This document shows positions 9,997 through 18,869 of a stretch of DNA of 38,343 nt, one piece after another. Under the pieces are notes generated by a model. It did no database searches, had not been told where the DNA came from, and saw only the letters and a program-made list of their open reading frames with translations. The DNA comes from Rhizobium sp. Q54 (GTDB lineage Bacteria; Pseudomonadota; Alphaproteobacteria; UBA828): contig CAMDDO010000027.1 in NCBI GenBank assembly GCA_945892755.1, forward strand, positions 1-38,343, given 5' to 3'. Positions within the stretch are counted from its first letter, which is position 1. Each line of letters starts with the position of its first letter. The position numbers were made by a program, and so were the translations under genes.

Positions 9997-10099
9997 GGCG
10001 AGAAAACGGGTGTGCCCAGCGACAAGGCCAGAACCGGCGCCTCCCTGGGCACTGAGAGCATCCTAGGCGGAACGAAGTAAATTGCTGGTAAATCAGGCG

Positions 10100-10585
10100 C
10101 TATAGGAGCCGGGCGATCATATAGCTGAGCAGGCTGTTGATCTTGGCTTTGTCCTGGTCCGACAGGCCGCCGGTTGCGACCGCATTGACCTCGAGCGCAT
10201 AGGGCACGAGTTCGTCGCGCAGCGACTGGCCGCGTTCGGTTAGGAAGACGTTAACCTGACGGCGATTGGCCGGATTTCGCAGTCGCCGCACCAAGCCATC
10301 ACGCTCCATGCGGTCGAGCGTTCGTGTCGTGGTTGGCTCCTCGATATGGACCCTGCGGCTCAGCTCTTTTTGCGTCAGGCCATCCGCATCCCAGAGGTGG
10401 AGCAAAAGCGGCCACTGGCCGACCGCGACGCCATGGGCGGCGAACCGCCCCTGCAGCGCGCGGCTAAACAAGCGATGGACGACCGCGACCAGGTTCGCCG
10501 TGTTTTCATCGATGACAAAGGGGGTCGCGCCGCCCTGAACTTGATTGGCCGCGGTCGGCGCGCGTTGCCTCACTTGATAGGCCAT
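10100..10585 (-). CDS. MarR-family transcriptional regulator
   Basis: A 161-residue winged-helix regulator. Dimerisation helices flank the DNA-binding core: VGQWPLLLHLWDADGLTQKELSRRVHIEEPTTTRTLDRMERDGLVRRLRNPANRRQVNVFLTERG. The recognition helix is PTTTRTLDRMERDGLV and the wing is RNPANRRQVNVFLT, both classic MarR. It is divergent from the HpcH/HpaI aldolase at 10741 with 155 bases between the starts. By the usual logic of this family it may control that gene and itself, responding to an aromatic or acidic ligand; that is inferred from position only. Confidence 0.92.
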   Translation of the reverse strand: MAYQVRQRAPTAANQVQGGATPFVIDENTANLVAVVHRLFSRALQGRFAAHGVAVGQWPLLLHLWDADGLTQKELSRRVHIEEPTTTRTLDRMERDGLVRRLRNPANRRQVNVFLTERGQSLRDELVPYALEVNAVATGGLSDQDKAKINSLLSYMIARLL

Positions 10586-10740
10586 GAGCCGGGAACGAAT
10601 ACTCCGCGCGGGGTGAAACCAATCGGAAGGCTAGCCGATCCGCCGAGCCGGCGACAGGGCGAACCGGAGCTTTATGCCGTCGCGCCAAATCGCTACTCTA
10701 TCAGGCCGCCAAGCGAAAACGGCGGATCAGGGAGGACGGA

Positions 10741-11544
10741 ATGGCGTTCGAGAACAAATTGAAAAAGAAGCTCTTGGCACGCGAGGCGGGGATCGGGTGC
10801 TGGCTTTCGACCGGTAGTCCGATCGCCGCGGAAATCGTCGCCAATGCCGGCTACGACGCCGTGATCCTCGACCATGAACATGGTCCGGGCGACTTCCTGA
10901 ACGCGATATCCTTGATGCAGGCGTGTGGCGAGGTCGGACCGACCACCATGATGCGCGTGCCATGGAACGACATGGTCTACATCAAGCGCGCGCTCGATAT
11001 CGGCATGCAGGGCATTCTCGTGCCCTATATTCAGACCGCCAAGGAAGCCAAGGCCGCGGTCGATGCCTGCCTCTATCCAACCAAGGGTATGCGCGGCGTC
11101 GCGCCGCACGCCGGTCGTTGCTCGCGCTGGGGCCAGCGGCTCGACGAGTATATGGCAAGCTGGCCCGAGCAGTTTCTCCTCATGCTTCAGATCGAGACCG
11201 CCGAGGGTGTCGAAAACATCGAGGCGATCGCGGCGGTCGAGGGTGTCGACATGCTCTTCCTCGGACCGAGTGATCTATCCGCCAGCATCGGCAAGCTCGG
11301 CAAGGTGGGCGACCCGGAAGCCGTCGCGCTGATCGAGAAGGCCGAGGCCAAGATGCGCAAGACCGGCAAGCTGATGGGCACCGTGACGCGCCCGGGCAAA
11401 ACCGTGAATTGGACCTTCGAGCAGGGCTATGACTTCGTGATTGCCGGCAGCGATTTCAGACTCCTGCAACAAGCGGCGGTCGCCCAGGTCTCCGGTTTCC
11501 GCTCCGAGCCGCCCAAGCCCGCCGGACGTCGCGCGACGCGCTAG
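10741..11544 (+). CDS. HpcH/HpaI-family class II aldolase
   Basis: A 267-residue TIM-barrel aldolase of the 4-hydroxy-2-oxo-heptane-dioate / 2-dehydro-3-deoxyglucarate aldolase family. It cleaves 2-keto-3-deoxy acids to pyruvate plus an aldehyde. Visible active-site features are LDHEHG (His45/His47), Arg72 in MMRVPWND, the metal ligand Glu152 in LQIETAEG and Asp178 in LGPSDLS. GGAGG sits 6 bases before ATG 10741. The C-terminus ends in a basic tail. The divergent MarR gene is the likely regulator. The natural substrate cannot be read from sequence. Confidence 0.93.
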   Translation: MAFENKLKKKLLAREAGIGCWLSTGSPIAAEIVANAGYDAVILDHEHGPGDFLNAISLMQACGEVGPTTMMRVPWNDMVYIKRALDIGMQGILVPYIQTAKEAKAAVDACLYPTKGMRGVAPHAGRCSRWGQRLDEYMASWPEQFLLMLQIETAEGVENIEAIAAVEGVDMLFLGPSDLSASIGKLGKVGDPEAVALIEKAEAKMRKTGKLMGTVTRPGKTVNWTFEQGYDFVIAGSDFRLLQQAAVAQVSGFRSEPPKPAGRRATR

Positions 11545-11597
11545 CGTGCACGAGTTTTTTTTGAAAGCGCCGGTGGTCCTGGACGGGGCAAGCGGTG

Positions 11598-11613
11598 TTA
11601 AGGATTAACTAAC
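11598..11613 (+). promoter_or_regulatory. CtrA-like box (TTAA-N7-CTAAC)
   Basis: TTAA-GGATTAA-CTAAC matches the alphaproteobacterial CtrA consensus TTAA-N7-TTAAC at 7 of 8 core positions. It lies about 108 bases before the operon starting at 11721, in the 176-base gap after the aldolase gene. A chance match is possible. Confidence 0.3.
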
Positions 11614-11720
11614 GTTTGTACCGCCTGAGTCTTGCTTGGTTGGGTGACCTTCAGCCCGATCGAGCCATGCTTTTCGGTTGCGGCCAGCGCCGCGTATTTT
11701 CAAGGGTCGGAGTTCATGCC

Positions 11721-12242
11721 ATGTCGAGACTGTTTCAATCGTCGGCCGCCGCGCTTTTTGGCTTGGCGCTCCTGATCGGCGTGTCGGGTGCCAGCCAAGC
11801 CGGCACGTTGGCGGAGCCAACCGGTCCCGTCATTCTCGAGATTTCGGGCGCGATCGCCAACACCAACGGCCCCGGGGTCGCTCGTTTCGACCTCGAAATG
11901 CTGAAAGCCCTCGACAAGCGCTCGTTCGAGACGTCGACCAATTGGACCAAAGGCAAGCAGACGTTCGAAGGTGTGCGCGGCAAGGCATTGGCCGAGGCGG
12001 TCGGCGCGTCCGGCACGATGGCCAAGGCGGTCGCCTTGAACGACTATCGGGTCGAGATTCCGCTCGAGGACTTCACCAGTGACAAGCTGATCGTCGCCTA
12101 TCAGTTAAACGGCGCCGCCATGTCGGTGCGCGACAAGGGCCCGTTATGGGTGATGTACGATTTCGATTCCGATGGGGAGCTTCGGAGCGAGAGGTACATG
12201 AACCGTTCGATCTGGCAGCTTCGATCGCTCGAATTGAGATAG
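11721..12242 (+). CDS. Exported molybdopterin-oxidoreductase-fold protein lacking cysteine
   Basis: A 173-residue protein with a Sec signal peptide (FQSSAAALFGLALLIGVSGASQA, cleavage near residue 27). The mature part has the pattern of small sulfite-oxidase-like molybdopterin-binding domains found beside sensor kinases: VILEISGAIANTN...ARFDLEML, the FEGVRGKALAEAVGA block and GPLWVMYDFDSDGEL. There is no cysteine anywhere, so the Mo-ligating Cys of true oxidases is absent; a ligand-sensing role is more likely than catalysis. It is followed, 44 bases later, by the sensor kinase and then a receiver protein, suggesting a periplasmic sensory partner. ATG 11721 gives the signal peptide directly. 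Confidence 0.82.
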   Translation: MSRLFQSSAAALFGLALLIGVSGASQAGTLAEPTGPVILEISGAIANTNGPGVARFDLEMLKALDKRSFETSTNWTKGKQTFEGVRGKALAEAVGASGTMAKAVALNDYRVEIPLEDFTSDKLIVAYQLNGAAMSVRDKGPLWVMYDFDSDGELRSERYMNRSIWQLRSLELR

Positions 12243-12286
12243 GCCGCGTTCTGCGTGCGAGACCAAATAGCGATGGTTCCCGGGCC

Positions 12287-12589
12287 GTGACCAAGCTCCG
12301 CGGCATCTCTTGGAGCGCATTCCGGCCCCTCGGTTTGCGCGCGCTCCCCGTTGGCGCCGTCGGCGGCATGGCGGCGGCGGCGATCCTCTTCATCAACCTC
12401 GAACGCAATAATCTGGCGAGCAGTAGCAATTCGTATGAGGACTACTGGGCGAGCCACCAACTACTGATCGAGTATCAGCAATTCAGCGTCGATCTGGTCC
12501 GCGCCGAGTTCGGCGACCCGGCCGTCACGGTTGACGATGTGCGAACGCGCCTCGACCATTCTCGCCGCGCGGCGGACCGTGATCGTTGA
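12287..12589 (+). pseudogene. N-terminal part of the sensor histidine kinase, out of frame with the rest
   Basis: From GTG 12287 this frame encodes a membrane segment (residues 21-38, VGAVGGMAAAAILFIN) and the start of a periplasmic domain ([39 protein letters not shown]). That is the normal beginning of kinases of this class. After RLD (codon ending at 12556) the frame runs into a stop at 12587-12589. Skipping one C at 12556/12557 would continue directly into [16 protein letters not shown] of the downstream frame. It is therefore the front part of the gene at 12531-14030, separated by an apparent +1 base. Confidence 0.72.
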
Positions 12590-14030
12590 TGGGCATCCAG
12601 GCGAGACCTTGGGTGGCGAGCCGGCTTTTGTACGTACGATCGAATCGCTGGATCGCGCGATCACCGAGGCGGATCGCATCATGGCGGGGCTGCCAAGCTC
12701 TACGCTCCCTGTCGTCGCGCGCGAAGTACGCAAGGCGATCGAGATCGCGGACGAGCCGATCCGCGATTTCAGGCTGGCGGTGCGCGCGCACTATGCCGAC
12801 CTAAACGACCTCGTTAGCGAACGCCAGACGCTCTATTTGACGTTGATTACCGCGCTTATCTTGGTCGGTGGGCTCTGCTTGGTATTTTTTTGGGGGATAT
12901 ACAGCAGGCAGCATGGGCGCCTGCGTCATTCCGAGGAGACCTTCCGAAACACTTTCGATCGCGCCGGCGTCGGCATCGGCCACTTGTCGCCGGATGGCCG
13001 CTTCCTGCGCGTCAACGCGACGCTGTGCGGATTGCTTGGACACGATGCCGCTGCGCTTTGCGAGCGGGACTTTCGGGTTCTGCTGCCTGAGATGGCTGAT
13101 TTTCGGGCGTTCATCGAACCGATCGCGTCAGGCAAGTCGGCGGTGATCAATCTCGAGCATGCTTATCGGGGCCAACAGGGCGTCACGGCGCTCGCCGTCC
13201 TGACGCTCTCCCTCGTCAGGAAGCGCTCAGGCGAAATCGATTATGTCATCCTGATCATGGAAGACGTCACCGAGCGCCGCTTGACCGAGGCACAGCTCCA
13301 ACAGGCCCAGAAGATGGAGGCCGTCGGCCAGCTCACCGGCGGTGTCGCCCATGACTTCAATAATCTGCTCGGCGTCATCGTCGGCAATCTCGATATGCTC
13401 GACACGATGATCGAGCGCAAGGACGAGGCCCATCTCCATTTGCAACGGGCTTTGACCGCGGCGGAGCGCGGCGCTTCGTTGACCGGCCGTCTGCTTGCCT
13501 TCTCGCGTCGACAGACCCTGTTGCCGCGGCCGACCGATGTCAATCGCCTGATCACCGATATTGGCGTGCTGCTCCGGCCGGTCCTCGGCGACCGGGTCGA
13601 GCTCAAGCTCGATCTCGCTGCCGGCCTGCGGCCGGCCTTGATCGACGCGAGTCAGCTTGAGTCGGCAATCGTTAACCTGGCGATCAACGCGCGCGATGCC
13701 ATGGAAGCGGGCGGCACACTGAGCATCGGCACCCATGCCCACGACCACGGCGGGGCGCCCGGTAGCCGGGATTTGCCGGACGGGGAGTACGTGACCGTGA
13801 CTGTCGCCGACAGCGGCGCGGGGATGCCGCCGGAGATTCTGGATCGCGTCTTTGAGCCGTTCTTCATGACCAAGGATGTCGGCAAGGGCTCGGGCCTGGG
13901 CCTCAGCATGGTCTATGGTTTTGCCAAGCAATCCGGCGGCCATGTCCAAATCGAGAGCATGCCGGGCCAGGGCACGACGGTGACGCTCTATCTGCCGGTG
14001 GCCGTCGCCACGCGGGCCGAAGTCGCGTAG
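12531..14030 (+). CDS. PAS-domain sensor histidine kinase (main part; N-terminus in another frame)
   Basis: A 499-residue open frame holding most of a membrane histidine kinase. It contains the end of a periplasmic helical domain (to residue 98), a membrane segment (101-125, [25 protein letters not shown]) and a PAS domain (136-250, ending IMEDVTERR). The HisKA domain has phospho-acceptor H274 in [13 protein letters not shown]. The HATPase domain has the N box [11 protein letters not shown] (382-392), the G1 box DSGAGMP and the G2 box [11 protein letters not shown]. The F box is FEPFFMTK rather than the usual FEPFFTTK. The first membrane segment lies in another frame upstream (12287-12556). 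As read, the protein would be truncated and possibly misoriented. A receiver gene follows after 11 bases. Confidence 0.88.
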   Translation: MTMCERASTILAARRTVIVDGHPGETLGGEPAFVRTIESLDRAITEADRIMAGLPSSTLPVVAREVRKAIEIADEPIRDFRLAVRAHYADLNDLVSERQTLYLTLITALILVGGLCLVFFWGIYSRQHGRLRHSEETFRNTFDRAGVGIGHLSPDGRFLRVNATLCGLLGHDAAALCERDFRVLLPEMADFRAFIEPIASGKSAVINLEHAYRGQQGVTALAVLTLSLVRKRSGEIDYVILIMEDVTERRLTEAQLQQAQKMEAVGQLTGGVAHDFNNLLGVIVGNLDMLDTMIERKDEAHLHLQRALTAAERGASLTGRLLAFSRRQTLLPRPTDVNRLITDIGVLLRPVLGDRVELKLDLAAGLRPALIDASQLESAIVNLAINARDAMEAGGTLSIGTHAHDHGGAPGSRDLPDGEYVTVTVADSGAGMPPEILDRVFEPFFMTKDVGKGSGLGLSMVYGFAKQSGGHVQIESMPGQGTTVTLYLPVAVATRAEVA

Positions 14031-14041
14031 GTTCGAACACC

Positions 14042-14431
14042 ATGAACGATGCCAGCGCCACACGGATCGTCATCCTGATCGTCGAGGACAACCCCGAGAT
14101 GCGCGAGTTCGTCACTCGGGCGGTCGGCTTCCTCGGTCACACTACCGTCGAGGCGGGCGACGGCATGAGCGCGTTGAATGTCTTGGCGGACCGCCACGAT
14201 ATCCGCCTGATGTTAACCGATGTCATGCTGCCGGGCGGCCTGAACGGGGCCGAGTTGGCGCGTGAGGCGCGCCGGCAGCGGCCGGATCTTAAGATCCTGT
14301 TTATGTCGGGCTATGCCGACACGGCGATCGATGCCGAAGAGCTCAACCGGCTCGGCGCGACCGTCCTCGCCAAGCCTTTTCGCGTCCGCCAGCTCGCGGA
14401 ACGCCTAAGCGATATGCTCAACCAGGCTTAA
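14042..14431 (+). CDS. Single-domain response regulator
   Basis: A 129-residue receiver domain without an output domain. Key residues are visible: acidic pocket VEDN (14-17), phospho-acceptor D60 in MLTDVMLPGG, switch Ser89 in FMSGYAD and Lys111 in LAKPF. It lies 11 bases behind the histidine kinase, which is its likely partner. Receivers of this CheY-like form usually act in a phosphorelay or through protein contact. GAACACC before ATG is a weak ribosome site, so translation may depend on the upstream gene. Confidence 0.92.
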   Translation: MNDASATRIVILIVEDNPEMREFVTRAVGFLGHTTVEAGDGMSALNVLADRHDIRLMLTDVMLPGGLNGAELAREARRQRPDLKILFMSGYADTAIDAEELNRLGATVLAKPFRVRQLAERLSDMLNQA

Positions 14432-14465
14432 GCCGGCCTTTACGCGATCGCACTAGTCTAGCCGG

Positions 14466-15653
14466 ATGGGGCGCGACGACCCCACCAGCCTAGGCGTTCG
14501 CATGAGCCGACACGGCCTCGAAATGATCCGGGTTCTGCGGCCGAGGCTGCCGGAATCCACCCAGATCGCGCCCTATTTGCGGCGGATCGACGCCGCGCAG
14601 GTCTACTCGAATTTCGGGCCGCTCCTGCTCGAATTCGAAGCGCGGCTCGCCGCTCTATTCGGTGTCGGTCCGCGCGATATCAGCTGCGTCTCCAACGGAA
14701 CCCTCGCGCTCAGCCTCGCCCTCAAGGCACAGTCGCCGCCGCGCGGCTCCCTCTGCCTGATGCCGTCATGGACATTCGCAGCGACGGCCCACGCCGTGCT
14801 CGTCAACGAGTTGATCCCATATTTTGTCGACGTCCGGCCCGAGACCTGGGCGATCGATCCGGATCTGGCGCGCGACGCGCTTCGGGCCGCGCCCGGCAGG
14901 ATCGGCGCGATCGTGCCGGTCGTGCCGTTCGGCTGCCCATTCGACTATGCCGCGTGGGATCGGTTCGCCGCCGAGACCGGAATCGCAATCGCAATCGATG
15001 CCGCGGCCGGCTTCGACACGGCCGAGCCGGGCCAAGTACCACTCGCGCTCAGCATGCATGCGACCAAATGCTTTGGCATTGGCGAGGGCGGCGTGGTGCT
15101 CTCGCGCGACGCCGCGCTGGTGAAACGGGTTCGGCAATTGTCTTGTTTCGGGTTCGAGCCGGGAACCCGCGACGCCCTGTTCGCCGCGATTAACGCGAAG
15201 CTCAGCGAATACGCGGCGGCGGTCGCGCTCGCGACCCTGGATGCCTGGCCCTATACGCGGATCGGCCTCGCCTCGCTGGCGCGCGCCTATGCCGCTAGCC
15301 TGGCCGCTTTGCCCGGTGTCGCCCCCATGCCGGGGCTCGACGGAAGTTTCGCAGGCTCTACCTTCAACGTCGTAATTGGCCCGGCCTACGCTGGCGCCGT
15401 CGAAGTCGCGGCCCGCCTGGCGGAAAGGGGGATCGAGACGCGCCGATGGTGGGGCGAGGGGTGCCATGTCCAACCCGCGTTCGCCGACTGTCCGCGCGGC
15501 ACGCTTGATGTCACGGACGACTTGGCGCGCCACTCGCTCGGCCTGCCGTTCCACCTTGGCCTTGGGCCCCGCGAGATCAGGATCGTGATTGACACGCTCG
15601 CCCATGCGTTGGTTTCGGCCGCGCCGCAGAGCCGGTACGGCGCCGCCGGCTGA
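14466..15653 (+). CDS. DegT/DnrJ/EryC1/StrS-family PLP aminotransferase
   Basis: A 395-residue fold-type I PLP enzyme of the sugar-nucleotide aminotransferase family. Recognisable are the YSNFGPLLLEFEARLAALFG start block, SCVSNGTLALSLAL (phosphate binding), MPSWTFAATAHAV and the internal-aldimine Lys in SMHATKCFGIGEGGVV (family SFHxTKxxxxGEGG). A C-terminal substrate block ends with HSLGLPFHLGL. Members aminate keto-sugars for O-antigen, antibiotic or glycan synthesis; no other sugar genes lie nearby, so the substrate is unknown. The usual Asp before the PLP ring region appears as IAIDAAAGFD. The start may be 14466 or 14502; neither has a clear ribosome site. Confidence 0.9.
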   Translation: MGRDDPTSLGVRMSRHGLEMIRVLRPRLPESTQIAPYLRRIDAAQVYSNFGPLLLEFEARLAALFGVGPRDISCVSNGTLALSLALKAQSPPRGSLCLMPSWTFAATAHAVLVNELIPYFVDVRPETWAIDPDLARDALRAAPGRIGAIVPVVPFGCPFDYAAWDRFAAETGIAIAIDAAAGFDTAEPGQVPLALSMHATKCFGIGEGGVVLSRDAALVKRVRQLSCFGFEPGTRDALFAAINAKLSEYAAAVALATLDAWPYTRIGLASLARAYAASLAALPGVAPMPGLDGSFAGSTFNVVIGPAYAGAVEVAARLAERGIETRRWWGEGCHVQPAFADCPRGTLDVTDDLARHSLGLPFHLGLGPREIRIVIDTLAHALVSAAPQSRYGAAG

Positions 15654-15714
15654 GCACACCGCGCCGTACGCTCGCGCCATTCGCAAATCCACGCCGGCCC
15701 TGTAGAGTGCCGCC

Positions 15715-16359
15715 ATGGTCGACGCGAAACTGCCGGTCGGGCGCAAGCCACGCTATTGGGCTCAGGCGATCACGCAATTGAGCGCGGCCGATCCCGTGCT
15801 CGCCGTTATCATCGAGGCGAGCCGGAGCGAAGGCCTGCGCCGGCGCAATGACCCGTTCACCATGTTGGCGCGCGCGATCGTCGGCCAGCAGATCTCGGTC
15901 AAGGCGGCCGACAGCATCTGGCAGCGCTTCTCCGATCTGTGCGGCGGCGTCTCGCCCGAGCGCGTGCTCGCGACCGGCGAGGCGAGACTGCGCGACGGCG
16001 GATTGACGCGCCAGAAATCGGCCTATCTCGTGCACCTCGCCGAAGCGGCGCGTGACGGACGACTCGCCGCGCCGAAGTGGCACAAGCTCGACGACGAAGC
16101 GATTATCGAGGAACTCGTGGTGCTCAAAGGCATCGGCCGTTGGACCGCGGAGATGTTTCTGATCTTCCATATGCAGCGGCCCGACGTGCTGCCGCTTGGC
16201 GACCTTGGGCTCAGGCGCGCGATCGGCCAGCGCTATGCCGGGGGACGCACGCTCGAGCACGAGGAAATCAACGACATCGCCGCACGCTGGCGGCCGTGGC
16301 GCACGGTGGCGACGTGGTACCTGTGGCGCAGTCTCGATCCGATCCCGGTCGAATATTAG
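15715..16359 (+). CDS. DNA-3-methyladenine glycosylase II (AlkA-type)
   Basis: A 214-residue HhH-GPD base-excision enzyme removing alkylated purines. The sequence shows FTMLARAIVGQQISVKAADSIW (helix common to AlkA-like proteins), the helix-hairpin-helix LVVLKGIGRWTAEMFLIF, and catalytic Asp in DVLPLGDLGLRRAIG. The C-terminal RWRPWRTVATWYLWRSLD is typical. It lacks the N-terminal TBP-like domain of E. coli AlkA, as most short homologues do. The neighbouring gene on the other strand ends only 6 bases away, so the two genes converge. Confidence 0.94.
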   Translation: MVDAKLPVGRKPRYWAQAITQLSAADPVLAVIIEASRSEGLRRRNDPFTMLARAIVGQQISVKAADSIWQRFSDLCGGVSPERVLATGEARLRDGGLTRQKSAYLVHLAEAARDGRLAAPKWHKLDDEAIIEELVVLKGIGRWTAEMFLIFHMQRPDVLPLGDLGLRRAIGQRYAGGRTLEHEEINDIAARWRPWRTVATWYLWRSLDPIPVEY

Positions 16360-16365
16360 TTCCGC

Positions 16366-18807
16366 TCAACCGGACGCCTTCGCGCCATCCTCGCTTCTGC
16401 CGAAGCGCCGGCGCATTTCGGCGAAATGGATCAGCCGGCGCTCGACCCGGCCATTGATGCTTTCGGCGGGGTAGCGACCGTCGGCGCCACGCGCACCCGC
16501 GCGAACGCCCGTCAACAATTCGATGCCTTGGTCGATCGTGGCGATCGGGTAGACCGCGAACTTGCGCTCCTTGCACGCCTCGACCACGTCCTTCCGCAAC
16601 ATCAGATGCTTGGCATTGGACTGCGGAATCAGGACGCCCTGCCGGCCGGTCAGACCACGCTTGTTGCAGATGTCGAAAAAGCCTTCGATCTTCTCGTTGA
16701 CGCCGCCGATCGCCTGCACCTCGCCGAACTGGTTGACCGAGCCGGTGACTGCGAACGACTGCTTGATCGGCGCCTCGGCCAGCGCCGAGAGCAGGGCATA
16801 GAGCTCGGCCGACGATGCGCTGTCGCCGTCGACCCCGCCATAGGACTGCTCGAAGACCAGGCTGGCCGAGAGCGAGAGCGGCTCGTCGGGCGCGTAGCGC
16901 GCGCCAAGGAAGCCCGAAAGGATCAGCACGCCCTTCGAATGGAGCGGGCCGCCGAGTTCGACCTCGCGCTCGATATCGATGACGCGGCCCGCGCCCAGCC
17001 TGACCCGCGCCGTGATCCGGCTCGGCTTGCCGAAGACCAGCCGGCCAAGCTCGAGGACCGAGAGACCATTGACCTGACCGACCGCCTCGCCGTCGGTCGC
17101 GATCAAGATGGTCTGGCGCAGGATCTCCTCTTGCATGCGTGTGCGGATTCGGCTGATGCGCGCGATCGCGGCCTCGATCGCGGCTTCGATATCGGATTTC
17201 TCGATGACGCTGCGCCCTGCCTGGGTCGCGAAGTAATCGGCCTCGCGTGCCAGATCGCCGATGCGTCGAACTTGCCATGACAACTTTGCGGCATCGCCCG
17301 CGAGGCGGGCGCTGTGCTCGCTCAATCGGGCCACGGCGTCATTGGTCAAGGGATGCAGCCCTTCGCGCCGGGCCAATGACCCCATGAGATTTGCAAACAT
17401 CGAGTTGCTTTGCGGCGTGCGGTCCATGTCGCCGTCGAAATCGGCGGTGACGCGAAACAACTCGGGAAAATCCGGGTCGTTCTGATCCAGCAGGTAATAA
17501 ATCGCCGGCTCGCCGATGATTGCGATCTTGACGCTGAGCGGGATCGGCTCGGGGCTCAGGGTCTGCGTGCTGAGTGGGCCGAGAAACTGGGCCGGGGCTT
17601 CGATTCGGATTTCGCGCGAGCGTAGCGCGTGCTTCAGCGCGTCCCAGACAAAGGGCTCGAGCAGCGCCTTGCGCGCGTCGATGATGAGATAGCCGCCATT
17701 GGCCCGGTGCAGGGCCCCCGCCTTGATCATGGTAAAGTCGGTCAGCAGATTGCCCATTTCGACGACATGTTCGATGCGGCCGAACAGGCGCTGGAAGGTT
17801 GGCGGATCGGCATAGATGACCGGCGCGCCTTCCTGGCCCGAGCGCTCAACCAGCACATTCACCTTGTAGCGACGGAACGGCGGCGGGTCGTCGGCCGCAT
17901 GCATCGGCGCGACCGTGCTTTGCGGGCCTTCGATCTGGGGCGTCAGGCGAAAGAGATGCGCGTTGCGCACGATGTCGAGCTCGACCGCGCTGAGGTACTC
18001 GATCGCCTGTGGCAGCGCCTCGAACTGTCGACGCACGTCGCCGACCATCAGATTGACCGCGGCCTGGGTCACTTGCCGGTCGAGTTCGCTCAAAGCCTCA
18101 TGTGCTTGGCGCGCGAGCAAGGGGATTTGTTGCATCACCTCGTTGAACTCGGCCTGGATCGCCTCGATGCTGGCCTGAAACTCCTTGCGTCGCGCTTCGG
18201 GCAGGGCATTGAACTCTTCTGGCGGCATGATCTGGCCGTCGCGCAATGGCGCGAAGCTGAAGCCCGCCGGCGTCTGCAGGATCGCGACATTGGCGTGACG
18301 GGCACGTTCCTGGATTTGCCCGAAGGTTTCTTCCTGATGCGATTTGATGATGTTCTCAATCGCCTGGCGCCGCGAGCGGTACTCCTCGCTGTCGAACACC
18401 GCAGGCAACGCCACGCGCATTTGCTCGATCAGCTTGTCGAGCGCCCCCTTGAGTTGCGTGCCGACGCCAGCCGGCAATTTGAGCGCGAGTGGCTTGTGCG
18501 GCGTATGAAAGTTGTAGACGTAACACCAATCCGACGGCACCGCCTCGCCGGCGGCGAGGTCGCGCAGCACGCGACGGACCACCGTGTGCTTGCCGATTCC
18601 GAACGGGCCGAGCACGAACACGTTGTAGCCGGTCGAGCGCATCCCGGCCGCGAAACGAATGGCGCCGACGGCCCGTTCCTGGCCAAGCACGCCAACCATC
18701 TCGTCGAGCTCGGCGGTTGTCTTGAACGGAAAGTCCCGCGGCTCGGCGCGACGATAGAGCGCCTCGACCGGCACGGGCGCCGGCGGGCCGGCAGAGTCCT
18801 CAGCCAT
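16366..18807 (-). CDS. Lon-family (S16) ATP-dependent protease, AAA_32 type
   Basis: An 813-residue protein of the LonB/LonC-like group (YcbZ relatives), not the housekeeping Lon. The N-terminal ATPase part has the degenerate P-loop VLGPFGIGKHTVV, with His where Ser/Thr normally follows the Lys, then a long helical insert (about 130-300) and VIYADPPTFQRLFGRIEH...GALHRANGGYLIIDARKAL (Walker B region). The C-terminal protease domain has catalytic S663 (DGDSASSAEL) and K706 (GGVNEKIEGFF), exactly 43 residues apart as in E. coli Lon (S679/K722). ATG 18807 is chosen for the family-like start; GGAGG is 12 bases upstream. It should degrade damaged or specific regulatory proteins in the cytoplasm. 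Confidence 0.93.
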   Translation of the reverse strand: MAEDSAGPPAPVPVEALYRRAEPRDFPFKTTAELDEMVGVLGQERAVGAIRFAAGMRSTGYNVFVLGPFGIGKHTVVRRVLRDLAAGEAVPSDWCYVYNFHTPHKPLALKLPAGVGTQLKGALDKLIEQMRVALPAVFDSEEYRSRRQAIENIIKSHQEETFGQIQERARHANVAILQTPAGFSFAPLRDGQIMPPEEFNALPEARRKEFQASIEAIQAEFNEVMQQIPLLARQAHEALSELDRQVTQAAVNLMVGDVRRQFEALPQAIEYLSAVELDIVRNAHLFRLTPQIEGPQSTVAPMHAADDPPPFRRYKVNVLVERSGQEGAPVIYADPPTFQRLFGRIEHVVEMGNLLTDFTMIKAGALHRANGGYLIIDARKALLEPFVWDALKHALRSREIRIEAPAQFLGPLSTQTLSPEPIPLSVKIAIIGEPAIYYLLDQNDPDFPELFRVTADFDGDMDRTPQSNSMFANLMGSLARREGLHPLTNDAVARLSEHSARLAGDAAKLSWQVRRIGDLAREADYFATQAGRSVIEKSDIEAAIEAAIARISRIRTRMQEEILRQTILIATDGEAVGQVNGLSVLELGRLVFGKPSRITARVRLGAGRVIDIEREVELGGPLHSKGVLILSGFLGARYAPDEPLSLSASLVFEQSYGGVDGDSASSAELYALLSALAEAPIKQSFAVTGSVNQFGEVQAIGGVNEKIEGFFDICNKRGLTGRQGVLIPQSNAKHLMLRKDVVEACKERKFAVYPIATIDQGIELLTGVRAGARGADGRYPAESINGRVERRLIHFAEMRRRFGRSEDGAKASG

Positions 18808-18869
18808 CGATACAGGTCCCCTCCATGATCGTCGAACCATTAAGAGGGAGCTTCGCGTCCGGCACAATC

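Noticed and set aside
17629-18828. A 399-codon open frame antisense to the Lon-family gene
   Set aside because: Shadow frame; the minus-strand gene has intact catalytic residues and family length.
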